DNA of 64,000 nucleotides from Geodermatophilus sp. DSM 45219. Its GTDB lineage: Bacteria; Actinomycetota; Actinomycetes; Mycobacteriales; Geodermatophilaceae. The translations under genes were made by a program, and so were the position numbers. The notes under the pieces were generated by a model, which saw only the letters and a list, made by a program, of their open reading frames with translations, made no database searches and was not told the origin of the DNA. Location: NCBI RefSeq assembly GCF_900104025.1, contig NZ_FNIQ01000004.1:310001-374000 (forward strand). The letters are read 5' to 3'. This document shows, one piece after another, positions 54,144 to 63,435 of this stretch. Within the stretch, counting starts at the first letter, position 1. Every line of letters starts with the position of its first letter.

Positions 54144-57100
54144 GTGTTCAGCAAGGTCCTGGTCGCCAACCGTGGCGAGATCGCGGTGCGGGCGTTCCGC
54201 GCGGCCTACGAGCTGGGAGCCGCCACCGTCGCCGTCTTCCCGTGGGAGGACCGCAACTCGGTGCACCGGCTCAAGGCCGACGAGAGCTACCAGATCGGCG
54301 AGGAGGGCCACCCGGTCCGTGCCTACCTCTCGGTGGACGAGGTCGTCGGCGCGGCACGGCGGGCCGGGGCGGACGCCGTCTACCCCGGCTACGGGTTCCT
54401 CTCGGAGAACCCGGAGCTGGCCGAGGCGTGCGCGCAGGCGGGGATCACCTTCGTCGGCCCGCCGGCGTCGGTGCTGGAGCTGACCGGCAACAAGGCGCGC
54501 GCGATCGCCGCGGCCCGGGACGCCGGGCTGCCGGTGCTGGCCTCGACCGAGCCCAGCGCCGACCTGGACACCCTGCTCGCCGCGGCCGAGGAGCTGCCGT
54601 TCCCGGTGTTCGTCAAGGCGGTCGCCGGCGGCGGTGGGCGCGGCATGCGGCGGGTGGCGGAAGCGGCGGAGCTGGCCGGCGCGGTGCAGGCGGCGATGCG
54701 GGAGGCGGAGTCGGCGTTCGGCGACCCCACGGTCTTCCTGGAGCAGGCCGTCGTCGAGCCGCGGCACATCGAGGTGCAGATCCTGGCCGACGGTGCCGGG
54801 AACGTCGTCCACCTCTTCGAGCGGGACTGCTCGGTGCAGCGCCGGCACCAGAAGGTGGTCGAGCTGGCCCCGGCGCCGAACCTCGACCCCGCGCTGCGCG
54901 AGCGGATCTGCGCCGACGCGGTCGCCTTCGCCCGGGCCATCGGCTACGTCAACGCCGGCACGGTGGAGTTCCTGCTCGACCGCGAGGGTCGGCACGTCTT
55001 CATCGAGATGAACCCGCGGATCCAGGTCGAGCACACGGTCACCGAGGAGGTCACCGACGTCGACCTGGTGCAGTCCCAGCTGCGGATCGCCTTGGGGGAG
55101 ACCCTCGCCGACCTGGGCCTGTCGCAGGACACCATCGTGCTGCGGGGGGCGGCGCTGCAGTGCCGGATCACCACCGAGGACCCGGCCAACGGGTTCCGCC
55201 CGGACACCGGCCGGATCACCGCCTACCGCTCGCCCGGCGGCGCCGGGGTCCGGCTGGACGGCGGCTCGTCGCTGGGCGCGGAGGTCGGCGCGCACTTCGA
55301 CTCGATGCTGGTGAAGCTGACCTGCCGCGGGCGCGACTTCGGCGTCGCCGTGGCCCGGGCCCGGCGGGCGGTCGCCGAGTTCCGCATCCGCGGCGTGGCC
55401 ACCAACATCCCGTTCCTGCAGGCGCTGCTCGACGACCCGGACTTCGCCGCCGGGCGGGTCACGACCTCGTTCATCGAGCAGCGGCCGCACCTGCTGACCG
55501 CGCGCAGCTCCGCCGACCGCGGCACCCGGCTGCTCACCTACCTGGCCGACGTCACCGTCAACCAGCCGCACGGCGAGCGCCCGCACCTGGTCGACCCGGT
55601 CGAGAAGCTGCCCCGCGTCGACCTGGGCGCCGCGCCGCCGGACGGCTCCCGCCAGCGGCTGCTCGACCTGGGCCCGGAGGGGTTCGCCGCGCAGCTGCGC
55701 GCGCAGACGGCGCTGGCGGTCACCGACACCACCTTCCGCGACGCCCACCAGTCCCTGCTGGCCACCCGGGTGCGCACCAAGGACCTGCTCGCCGTCGCCG
55801 GGCACGTCGCCCGCACGGCGCCGCAGCTGTTCAGCCTGGAGGCCTGGGGCGGGGCGACCTACGACGTCGCGCTGCGCTTCCTGCACGAGGACCCGTGGGA
55901 CCGGCTCGCGGCGCTGCGCGAGGCGGTGCCCAACCTCTGCCTGCAGATGCTGCTGCGCGGCCGCAACACGGTGGGTTACACGCCCTACCCCGAGCAGGTC
56001 ACGACGACGTTCGTCGAGGAGGCCGCGCGCACGGGGATCGACGTGTTCCGGGTCTTCGACGCGCTCAACGACGTCGCCCAGATGCGCCCGGCGATCGACG
56101 CCGTCCGGGGGACCGGGACGGCGGTCGCGGAGGTGGCGCTGTGCTACACCGGCGACCTCTCCGACCCCGGCGAGACCCTCTACACGCTCGACTACTACCT
56201 GCGGCTGGCCGAGCAGATCGTCGAGGCCGGCGCGCACGTGCTGGCGATCAAGGACATGGCCGGCCTGCTCCGCCCGCCGGCCGCGGCCACTCTGGTCCGG
56301 GCGCTGCGCGAGCGGTTCGACCTGCCGGTGCACCTGCACACCCACGACACCGCCGGCGGCCAGCTGGCCACCCTGCTCGCCGCCTGGTCCGCCGGGGTCG
56401 ACGCCGTGGACGGCGCGGTCGCCTCCATGGCCGGGACGACGAGCCAGCCGCCGCTGTCGGCGATCGTCGCCGCGACCGACGCCACCGAGCGGGCCACCGG
56501 CCTGGACCTCGCCGCGGTCAACGACCTGGAGCCCTACTGGGAGGCGGTGCGCCGGGTCTACGCGCCGTTCGAGTCGGGGCTGCCCGCGCCGACCGGGCGG
56601 GTCTACACCCACGAGATCCCCGGCGGGCAGCTGTCCAACCTGCGCCAGCAGGCCATCGCCCTGGGGCTGGGCCAGCGCTTCGAGGAGGTCGAGGACGCCT
56701 ACGCCGCCGCCGACCGGTTGCTGGGCCGGCTGGTCAAGGTCACCCCGTCGTCCAAGGTCGTCGGCGACCTCGCCCTGCAGCTGGTCGGCTCCGGCGTGAG
56801 CGTCGAGGACTTCGCCGCCGAGCCCGGCAAGTACGACCTGCCCGACTCGGTCATCGGCTTCCTGCGCGGCGAGCTGGGCGACCCGCCGGGGGGCTGGCCC
56901 GAGCCCTTCCGCACCCGTGCGCTGGAGGGACGCCGACCCGCCGAGCCGCCGGCCGAGCTGTCCGCCGACGACGAGCGCGGGCTGGCCGAGCAGCCGCGGG
57001 CGACGCTCAACCGGCTGCTCTTCCCGGGGCCCACCCGCGAGTACGAGGCGCACGTCGACTCCTACGGCGACGTCTCCGTGCTGCCCACCAAGGAGTTCCT

Positions 57101-57518
57101 CTACGGGCTGCGCTCCGGCGTCGAGCACAGCATCGAGCTGGAGCCCGGCGTCACCCTGCTCATGGGGATCGAGGCCGTCGGCGACCCCGACGAGCGCGGC
57201 ATGCGCACCGTCATGTGCACCCTCAACGGGCAGCTGCGGCCGGTCTCGGTGCGCGACCGTTCCGTCGACGCGCAGGTCAAGGCCGCGGAGAAGGCCGACC
57301 GCAACCAGCCCGGCCAGGTCGCCGCGCCGTTCGCCGGGGTCGTGACCGTCAAGGTCGCCGAGGGCGACACCGTCGAGACCGGCCAGCCGATCGCCACCAT
57401 CGAGGCCATGAAGATGGAGGCCGCGATCACCGCCCCGGTGGCCGGCACGGTGCAGCGGCTCGCCATCGGCGAGATCCAGCAGGTCGAGGGCGGTGACCTG
57501 CTCCTCGTCCTGTCCTGA
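54144..57518 (+). CDS. pyc: Pyruvate carboxylase
   Basis: Biotin enzyme forming oxaloacetate from pyruvate and bicarbonate, 1124 aa, complete. Biotin carboxylase domain (1-450): KVLVANRGEIAVRAFRAAYE, GGGGRGMR, FIEMNPRIQVEHTVTEEV. Carboxyltransferase domain (about 520-800): TDTTFRDAHQSLLATRVRTK, IKDMAGLLRPPAA, HLHTHDTAGGQ. The C-terminal biotinyl domain has the biotinylated Lys1090 in IEAMKMEA. GTG at 54144 behind CTGAGGAGCGCCT. Single-polypeptide (alpha4) type. Confidence 0.97.
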   Translation: MFSKVLVANRGEIAVRAFRAAYELGAATVAVFPWEDRNSVHRLKADESYQIGEEGHPVRAYLSVDEVVGAARRAGADAVYPGYGFLSENPELAEACAQAGITFVGPPASVLELTGNKARAIAAARDAGLPVLASTEPSADLDTLLAAAEELPFPVFVKAVAGGGGRGMRRVAEAAELAGAVQAAMREAESAFGDPTVFLEQAVVEPRHIEVQILADGAGNVVHLFERDCSVQRRHQKVVELAPAPNLDPALRERICADAVAFARAIGYVNAGTVEFLLDREGRHVFIEMNPRIQVEHTVTEEVTDVDLVQSQLRIALGETLADLGLSQDTIVLRGAALQCRITTEDPANGFRPDTGRITAYRSPGGAGVRLDGGSSLGAEVGAHFDSMLVKLTCRGRDFGVAVARARRAVAEFRIRGVATNIPFLQALLDDPDFAAGRVTTSFIEQRPHLLTARSSADRGTRLLTYLADVTVNQPHGERPHLVDPVEKLPRVDLGAAPPDGSRQRLLDLGPEGFAAQLRAQTALAVTDTTFRDAHQSLLATRVRTKDLLAVAGHVARTAPQLFSLEAWGGATYDVALRFLHEDPWDRLAALREAVPNLCLQMLLRGRNTVGYTPYPEQVTTTFVEEAARTGIDVFRVFDALNDVAQMRPAIDAVRGTGTAVAEVALCYTGDLSDPGETLYTLDYYLRLAEQIVEAGAHVLAIKDMAGLLRPPAAATLVRALRERFDLPVHLHTHDTAGGQLATLLAAWSAGVDAVDGAVASMAGTTSQPPLSAIVAATDATERATGLDLAAVNDLEPYWEAVRRVYAPFESGLPAPTGRVYTHEIPGGQLSNLRQQAIALGLGQRFEEVEDAYAAADRLLGRLVKVTPSSKVVGDLALQLVGSGVSVEDFAAEPGKYDLPDSVIGFLRGELGDPPGGWPEPFRTRALEGRRPAEPPAELSADDERGLAEQPRATLNRLLFPGPTREYEAHVDSYGDVSVLPTKEFLYGLRSGVEHSIELEPGVTLLMGIEAVGDPDERGMRTVMCTLNGQLRPVSVRDRSVDAQVKAAEKADRNQPGQVAAPFAGVVTVKVAEGDTVETGQPIATIEAMKMEAAITAPVAGTVQRLAIGEIQQVEGGDLLLVLS

Positions 57519-57803
57519 GGGAGGACCGTGTGGGTCCGGCCGGCACGACGGCGTCGCGTCGTCGGGCCGCCACCGTGCGTGATCGCGTGCCCGGGGTGTC
57601 GCGATCCGCCCGGACCCGGTAGTTCAGCTACGCCGCGGGGCGGGCACAGGAACCACCACGCAGCCGCGTACGCCCGAACGGGCGTGCAGGCGCTGCGCCG
57701 ACCGCCGCAGCGGACGGGCGACTCCCGACGTCCGCCGGTGGGGCCCTCCGGGGCCGACGGGAGTGGGGGAGACCCCCTCGGCAGCACGGGGACGGAGCGC
57801 GGT

Positions 57804-59729
57804 GTGACCACGGTCGACAGGGGACGGCAGACCCTGGGTGGCCGCTACGAGCTGCAGGAGCTCATCGCCACCGGCGGCATGGGGCAGGTCTGGCGCGGCC
57901 GGGACACGATGCTGGACCGGCTGGTCGCGGTGAAGGTGCTGCGCAGCGAGTACGCCGACGACCCGACCTTCCTCGCCCGGTTCCGCGCCGAGGCCCGGCA
58001 CGCCGCGGCCCTGAGCCACCCCAACATCGCCGCCGTCCTCGACTACGGCGAGGGGACGGCGGAGGACACCGGCGAGCACCTCGCCTACCTGGTGATGGAG
58101 CTGGTGGACGGCGCGCCGCTGTCGGCGCTGCTCGCCGAGGAGGGGGCGCTGGAGCCCGGCGCGGCGCTGTCCGTGCTGTCCCAGGCCGCCGCCGGTCTGG
58201 CGGAGGCCCACCGCGCCGGCGTGATCCACCGCGACGTCAAGCCGGCGAACATCCTGGTCGGCACCGACGGCAACGTGAAGCTCACCGACTTCGGCATCGC
58301 CTGCTCCGCGGAGAGCGTGCCGCTGACCCGCACCGGCCAGGTCATCGGCACGGCCAAGTACATGTCGCCCGAGCAGGCCGCAGGCGAGCGCGTCGGCCCG
58401 GCCAGCGACGTCTACGCGCTCGGCCTGGTCGGTTACGAGTCGCTGACCGGTCATCCCGCCTTCGACGGCACCAACCCGGTGACCGTCGCGCTCAAGCACG
58501 TGCGCGAGGACCCCGAGCCGTTGCCCGCCGAGCTGCCGCCCGACGTCCGGCACCTCATCGACGCCGCGCTGACCAAGGACCCGCAGGAGCGTCTCCCCGA
58601 CGGGGACGCGTTCCTGCACGCGATCGAGGAGACGGTCCACCCCTCGCTGGCAGCCGCGCCGCCGACCCGGCCGATCGCCCCGGCGGCCGTGGCCGCGGTG
58701 GTGCCGTCGGCGGTGCGCGACGTCCCGGCCGCCACGCCGCCGCGCCCCCACGACGACGACCGCGGCGCCCGCCGCCGGCTGCTGCTGCTGGCCCTGGCCG
58801 TGCTCGCGGTCGTGCTGCTCGGCGGCGGCGTGGTCGCGCTGCTCGGCGGCGGTGGTGACGACGGCACCGCGGCCGCCGCGCCACCGGCGTCGGAGTCGGC
58901 ACCGGCTGCCGGGTCGGAGGCGGGGATCGTGCTGACCGCCGAGGACTACCTGGGCCGTCCCGTCGAGGAGGTCGCCGCCGAGCTGGCAGCGCTCGGGCTG
59001 ACCGTGGGCCAGCGGTCGGAGGTCGCTGCGGACGCTGACCCGGGCACCGTCACCGCGCTCGACCCGTCCGGCACCGAGCTGCGGTCGGGGGACCAGGTGG
59101 AACTCACCGTCGCGGCCGCGCCGCCGCCTCCCGCCGCGGAGGAGGAGGCCGTACCGGCCGAGGACGCTCCGGCTCGCACCTCCGAGGACACCACTCCGGC
59201 CGAGGAACCCACTCCCGCCGAGGACTCCGCGCCGGCCGAGGACCCCGCGCCGGCCGAGGACCCCGCGCCGGTGGAGGACGTCGCGCCGGCGGAGGACCCC
59301 GCGCCGGCCGAGGAGTCTGCTGCGGCCGAGGAGTCCGCTGCGGCCGAGGACTCCTCGCCGGCCGAGGGATCCGTCCCGGCCGAGGGGTCCGCTGCGGCTG
59401 AGGAGCCCGCGCCGGCGGAGAGCTCCCCTCCGGCGGAGGACTCTGCTCCGGCGGAGGACTCTGCTCCGGCGGAGGACCCCGGGCCGGCGGAGGACCCCGC
59501 TCCGGCTCCCACGTCGCCCTCCGGGGACGCGACCACCGGAGCGCCCGAGCCCTCCGCGCAGCCGACCGCGCCGCCCTCGACGACGGATGGCGGCTCGTCT
59601 CGCTCCGGGGGAGCCGCAGCGGGCCGGGGAACCGGCACCTCCGGGAGCAGCCCGGCCACCGGGAGCGGCGGCACCGGCAGCACGGCGCCGACCGGGACGG
59701 GCTCGTCGGGCGCCCCCCCGACCACCTGA
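57804..59729 (+). CDS. Membrane Ser/Thr protein kinase with one PASTA domain and PAED-repeat tail
   Basis: 641 aa; GTG at 57804. Kinase domain: Gly-loop LIATGGMGQVWRG, Lys44 in VAVKVLR, catalytic loop HRDVKPAN (Asp144), DFG 162-164, activation segment GTAKYMSPEQA. Then a linker, one membrane helix (about 325-348), one PASTA unit (about 373-437, AEDYLGRPVEEVAAELAALG) and an outside tail of repeated PAED(S/P)A units (447-565), ending Ser/Thr/Gly-rich. PknB relatives usually have three to five PASTA repeats and sense peptidoglycan fragments. Not in the usual cell-division operon, so its role is unclear. Confidence 0.92.
   Translation: MTTVDRGRQTLGGRYELQELIATGGMGQVWRGRDTMLDRLVAVKVLRSEYADDPTFLARFRAEARHAAALSHPNIAAVLDYGEGTAEDTGEHLAYLVMELVDGAPLSALLAEEGALEPGAALSVLSQAAAGLAEAHRAGVIHRDVKPANILVGTDGNVKLTDFGIACSAESVPLTRTGQVIGTAKYMSPEQAAGERVGPASDVYALGLVGYESLTGHPAFDGTNPVTVALKHVREDPEPLPAELPPDVRHLIDAALTKDPQERLPDGDAFLHAIEETVHPSLAAAPPTRPIAPAAVAAVVPSAVRDVPAATPPRPHDDDRGARRRLLLLALAVLAVVLLGGGVVALLGGGGDDGTAAAAPPASESAPAAGSEAGIVLTAEDYLGRPVEEVAAELAALGLTVGQRSEVAADADPGTVTALDPSGTELRSGDQVELTVAAAPPPPAAEEEAVPAEDAPARTSEDTTPAEEPTPAEDSAPAEDPAPAEDPAPVEDVAPAEDPAPAEESAAAEESAAAEDSSPAEGSVPAEGSAAAEEPAPAESSPPAEDSAPAEDSAPAEDPGPAEDPAPAPTSPSGDATTGAPEPSAQPTAPPSTTDGGSSRSGGAAAGRGTGTSGSSPATGSGGTGSTAPTGTGSSGAPPTT
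59152..59505 (+). repeat. In-frame ~18-base tandem repeat in the kinase tail
   Basis: About 20 diverged units around GCCGAGGACCCCGCGCCG, encoding PAEDPA/PAEDSA/AAEESA variants. Extracytoplasmic, strongly acidic and Pro-rich, likely an extended stalk. Copy number is expected to vary between strains. Confidence 0.85.
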
Positions 59730-59829
59730 CGCACGGCACCGCGGCCGGGTCGCGAGCCGGCCCCGAGCCGATGAGTGCGGGCCCCGTGAGCCGTCTCCCC
59801 TCCGAGGACGTAACCCACTGGAGGAGCAC

Positions 59830-60117
59830 ATGGTCATCGTCGCGGGACACATCGTCGTCGACCCGGCGCAGCGGGAGGCCTACCTGGCCGACTGCGTCGC
59901 GGTCGTCGAGGCGGCCCGGCGCGCCCCGGGCTGCCTCGACTTCGCCATCTGTGCCGACCTCGTGGAGCCGGGCCGCATCGCCGTCCTCGAGCGCTGGGAG
60001 ACGCAGGCGGACGTCGAGGCCTTCCGCGGCAGCGGGCCCAGCGACGAGCAGAGCACCGCGATGCTCTCCGCGTCGGTGGCCGAGTACGACGTCGCAGCCG
60101 TCCGGTCGCTGACCTGA
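59830..60117 (+). CDS. ABM-domain protein (second in the window)
   Basis: 95 aa; ATG at 59830 behind TGGAGGAGCAC. MVIVAGHIVVDPAQREAYLA, VVEAARRAPGCLDFAICADL and IAVLERWETQADVEAFRGSG follow the YgiN/ABM quinol-monooxygenase-like pattern. Only distantly similar to the ABM protein at 17.2 kb. Substrate unknown. Confidence 0.85.
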   Translation: MVIVAGHIVVDPAQREAYLADCVAVVEAARRAPGCLDFAICADLVEPGRIAVLERWETQADVEAFRGSGPSDEQSTAMLSASVAEYDVAAVRSLT

Positions 60118-60461
60118 CACGGCGGGTCGGTCTCGGCACCGGCTGACGTGCCGTGTGGACCAGGAGGGCGGCGGATCGTCGTCCGGGGGTGTCGGCGTCG
60201 AGCCCGTCGTCTCCGGCGGTCCCGGTCCCGCTTCCCGCACCACCCGACCACCCGGGATGCGACCAGTGATGGCGCAGCAGCGGACCGCTCTCGAGGAACT
60301 GTTGGTCGACTGGTCGGTCGGCCAGCCGCTGCTGCACCACGACCCGGACGCAGGTACGGGGTGCGACACTTTCCGGCCTGTTGACCAGCGACGACACCTG
60401 TTCTGCGAGGGCGGGTCGGCTGCGAGGGGACGGCCGGACGATCGCCGGGTACGGCACGCAC
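60118..60461. other. Intergenic region before the DUF2238 gene
   Basis: About 340 bases. No supported gene or structured element; the next gene's start is itself uncertain and might extend to a TTG at 60381. Confidence 0.4.
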
Positions 60462-61097
60462 GTGGACGTGCGCAGGTTGGTGCTGGGCGATTGGAACCCC
60501 GTGGTGCGGGACGGCATCGACGTCCTGCGGCTCCTGATGCTCGGGGGTGCCGTCGCGTACGCCGTCGCCGGTCGTCCGGGCGCGGCATCGCTGCTCGCCG
60601 CGCTGGGAGCGGTGACGGTGGTCGCGCGGGTGGTCAACCTGCCCCGCGTGTACGACCTGTGCCTGACGGCGGGGATGGCCCTGCAGGGGTTCGGTGAGAC
60701 GTTCGGGCTCTACGACGAGTTCGTGCGGTTCGACGACCTCGTGCACTTCACGTTGCCCATGCTCACCGCGCCGGTGGTCTACATCGCCCTGGCCCGGCTC
60801 GACGTCGTCCCCGACCCCCGCGACGAGACCCACCTGCAGCACTACGTGGGCATCGCCGTCGTGACCGCGGCCCTGGGCATCTCGATCGGGGCGCTCTGGG
60901 AGATCTACGAGTGGCGTTCCGACGCGTGGCTCGGCACCGCGCTGTCCGAGGGGAACGACGACACCAACGGCGACCTGGTGCGCGACACGCTCGGGTCGCT
61001 CGTCGGCGCTGCTCTGCTGGTCGTCTGGGCCCGCTTCGGCTGGGGCTCGGTGCGCCGGATCCCCGGGGTGAACACCCACGAGGACGTCAGCGCCTGA
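60462..61097 (+). CDS. DUF2238-type membrane protein
   Basis: About 211 aa from GTG 60462 (TTG 60381 possible). Six hydrophobic segments; the centre VYDLCLTAGMALQGFGETFG LYDEFVRFDDLVHFTLPML and ALGISIGALWEIYEWRSDAW...DTNGDLVRDTLGSLVGA match the YjdF/DUF2238 pattern with its conserved DD..H, E.Y.W and D...D residues. Function unknown. Confidence 0.78.
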   Translation: MDVRRLVLGDWNPVVRDGIDVLRLLMLGGAVAYAVAGRPGAASLLAALGAVTVVARVVNLPRVYDLCLTAGMALQGFGETFGLYDEFVRFDDLVHFTLPMLTAPVVYIALARLDVVPDPRDETHLQHYVGIAVVTAALGISIGALWEIYEWRSDAWLGTALSEGNDDTNGDLVRDTLGSLVGAALLVVWARFGWGSVRRIPGVNTHEDVSA

Positions 61098-61133
61098 GCC
61101 CCCGTCAGCCGACGATGCCCACGGTCGGCTTCC

Positions 61134-61182
61134 CCGGGCCGGTCCGCTCCTCGCTCGCTGGCGCTCGCTGCGATGCTCCCGG
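61134..61182 (-). repeat. Dispersed intergenic repeat, copy 3 (opposite strand)
   Basis: Reverse complement reads CCGGGAGCATCGCAGCGAGC then GCCAGCGAGCGAGGAGCGGA CC, nearly identical to copy 1. It lies directly behind the stop of the LutC-like gene, in the same orientation to that gene as copy 1 is to uppS. Confidence 0.85.
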
Positions 61183-61187
61183 CCGTG

Positions 61188-61814
61188 TCAGCCGACGAGG
61201 ACGACGACCAGCGTGCGTGGCCCGTGCACGCCCTCGACGCGCTGCAGCTCGATGTCGCTCGTGGCCGACGGGCCGCTCACCATCGTCAGCGGCGCGTTCG
61301 GGTCCAGCCGCGGCAGCGCCTCGGGGACCCCGCCGACCACCTGCGCGGCCTCCACCACGCAGACCAGGCAGTCCGGCAGCAGCGAGATTGCCCGGCGCCC
61401 GGACAGCGGGCCGCCGTCCAGCACGAGCGTGCCCGTCTCGGCGATGGCCACCGCAATCCCGGTGAGCGTGGCCGAGAACGCGGCGAGCTCCACGGCCGGG
61501 CGGCCGTCGTCCTCGGTCGCGCCGTCCGGCCGCCAGCCGGCGGGCACCCCCGGCGCGACGACGACCGAGGCGGCCTCCCAGCCGGCACCGAGGCCGGTGT
61601 CGAGGGCGGCGGCCACGGTGGGCCCGACCTCGTCCGGGCCACAGCGCAGCACCGAGGCCTTGTAGTCCTCCAGGCGGTCGACCAGGACGTCGAGCAGCGT
61701 CGCGGCCGGGCGGTCGTCGGTCGCGCGGTAGTCGCGGGGGATCGCCACGTCGGGACGGCGCTCGCCCAGCGCGGTGCGGATCCGGCCGAGCACCTCCTCG
61801 CGCGCGCCGGTCAT
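61188..61814 (-). CDS. lutC: LUD-domain protein LutC
   Basis: 208 aa subunit of the L-lactate oxidation (LutABC/YkgEFG) complex. LUD domain visible in VAIAETGTLVLDGGPLSGRR, SLLPDCLVCVVEAAQVVGGV and MVSGPSATSDIELQRVEGVH GP. ATG at 61814. Last gene of the operon; separated from lutB by 88 bases rather than overlapping. Confidence 0.92.
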   Translation of the reverse strand: MTGAREEVLGRIRTALGERRPDVAIPRDYRATDDRPAATLLDVLVDRLEDYKASVLRCGPDEVGPTVAAALDTGLGAGWEAASVVVAPGVPAGWRPDGATEDDGRPAVELAAFSATLTGIAVAIAETGTLVLDGGPLSGRRAISLLPDCLVCVVEAAQVVGGVPEALPRLDPNAPLTMVSGPSATSDIELQRVEGVHGPRTLVVVLVG

Positions 61815-61902
61815 CGGAGCCCTCCGGCACTCTCGCGCGGTTGCACCCGCGATCGCGCCGATGCACCGGCGCGACAGTGGCAGCAGCAGCGTGGCAGTGG
61901 AG

Positions 61903-63435
61903 TCATCGTCGTCCTCCGTGCTCCCGCGCCCAGGCCTGCGTGAACGTCTGCTTCGGCGGGGCCGGCAGGTCACGGCTGCGGGTCCACCCTGAGACGGGTG
62001 GGGGCAGCGCGGCCGGCATCGTGGGCTTCCCGCGGGCCAGGAACCGGCCCAGGCCGGCCACCCGCTGGGTCAGGTGCCACAGCCGCGGGTTCGACATCGC
62101 CTTCGCCAGCACGCGGAAGGCCGCCGCCTCGGGGGTGACCTTCTCCTGCGCCTCGACGTGCTCGGCGCGCAGGTGCACCAGGATCGAGGGGATGTCGATC
62201 GCCACCGGGCAGGCGTCGTAGCAGGCGCCGCACAGCGACGAGGCGTACGGCAGCGAGGCGTTGTCCTCGACGCCGGTCAGCTGCGGGGAGAGCACCGCAC
62301 CGATCGGGCCGGGGTAGACCGAGCCGTAGGCGTGCCCGCCGGTCCGCTCGTACACCGGGCAGACGTTGAGGCAGGCCGAGCACCGGATGCAGTGCAGCGC
62401 CTCGCGGCCCACCTCGTCGGCGAGCACCGCCGTCCGCCCGTTGTCGAGCAGCACCAGGTGGAACTCCTGCGGGCCGTCGCCGGGGGTGACCCCGGTCCAC
62501 ATCGACGTGTAGGGGTTCATCCGCTCGCCGGTGGAGGACCGGGGGAGCAGCTGCAGGAAGACCTCGAGGTCGCGCCAGGTCGGCACGAGCTTCTCGATGC
62601 CCATGACGGTGATCAGCGTCTGCGGCAGGGTCAGGCACATCCGGCCGTTGCCCTCGGACTCGACGACGGCGAGGGTGCCGGTCTCGGCGACGGCGAAGTT
62701 CGCGCCGCTGATCGCCACCCGGGCGCGCAGGAACCGCTCCCGCAGGTGCTTGCGCGCGGCCATGGCCAGCCGGCGCGGCTCGTCGGTCAGCTCAGGGTCG
62801 ACGCCCTGCATGGTGCGCAGGAAGATCTCCCGGATCTCGGCCCGGTTCTTGTGGATGGCCGGCACCAGGATGTGCGAGGGCTTGTCGTCGCCCAGCTGCA
62901 CGATCAGCTCGGCGAGGTCGGTCTCGTGCGCGGTGATCCCGGCGTCCTCGAGCGCCTCGTTGAGGCCGATCTCCTGGGTGGCCATCGACTTGACCTTGAC
63001 CACCTCGTCCGCGCCGGTGGCCTGCACCAGCCGGGTGACGATCGCGTTGGCCTCGTCGGCGTCGCGGGCCCAGTGCACCACACCGCCGCGGGCGGTGACC
63101 TGGCGCTCCAGCTCCACCAGGTGCTCGTCGAGGCGGGCCATGGTGGCGGTCTTGACCGCCTTGCCGGCCTGGCGCAGCTGCTCCCAGTCGGGCACCTCGC
63201 CGACCACGTTCGCCCGCTTGCGGCGGATGGTGCTCGTCGCGTGGCCGAGGTTGGCCCGCAGCTGGCCGTCGCGCAGCGCGGTGCGGGCGGCCTCGGGGAA
63301 CGACTGGTCGCCGCGCAGGTGCCCGACCCCGCGGGGGGCGGTGGGCAGGCCGAGGAACGTCGTCCCCGACCGGGGGGCGCCCGGCGCCAGTGGCGTCACG
63401 TCGGTGCGCAGGTCGCGCTCAGGGGCGGTGGTCAT
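61903..63435 (-). CDS. lutB: Iron-sulfur protein LutB
   Basis: 510 aa lactate-oxidation subunit. The N-terminal LUD-type domain includes VKVKSMATQEIGLNEALEDA and GANFAVAETGTLAVVESEGN. Two 4Fe-4S clusters are bound by CIRCSACLNVCPVYER and CGACYDACPVAID. ATG overlaps the lutA stop (ATGA). Works with LutA and LutC to oxidise L-lactate to pyruvate, feeding pyruvate carboxylase/PPDK. Confidence 0.94.
   Translation of the reverse strand: MTTAPERDLRTDVTPLAPGAPRSGTTFLGLPTAPRGVGHLRGDQSFPEAARTALRDGQLRANLGHATSTIRRKRANVVGEVPDWEQLRQAGKAVKTATMARLDEHLVELERQVTARGGVVHWARDADEANAIVTRLVQATGADEVVKVKSMATQEIGLNEALEDAGITAHETDLAELIVQLGDDKPSHILVPAIHKNRAEIREIFLRTMQGVDPELTDEPRRLAMAARKHLRERFLRARVAISGANFAVAETGTLAVVESEGNGRMCLTLPQTLITVMGIEKLVPTWRDLEVFLQLLPRSSTGERMNPYTSMWTGVTPGDGPQEFHLVLLDNGRTAVLADEVGREALHCIRCSACLNVCPVYERTGGHAYGSVYPGPIGAVLSPQLTGVEDNASLPYASSLCGACYDACPVAIDIPSILVHLRAEHVEAQEKVTPEAAAFRVLAKAMSNPRLWHLTQRVAGLGRFLARGKPTMPAALPPPVSGWTRSRDLPAPPKQTFTQAWAREHGGRR

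Noticed and set aside
53721-57128. 1135-codon minus-strand open frame opposite pyruvate carboxylase
   Set aside because: Gly/Arg/Val/Asp-rich shadow with no domain; the plus strand encodes a complete pyruvate carboxylase.
59152-59505. CRISPR-like array
   Set aside because: The periodicity is ~18 bases, in frame and without spacers; it encodes the PAED repeats of the kinase tail.
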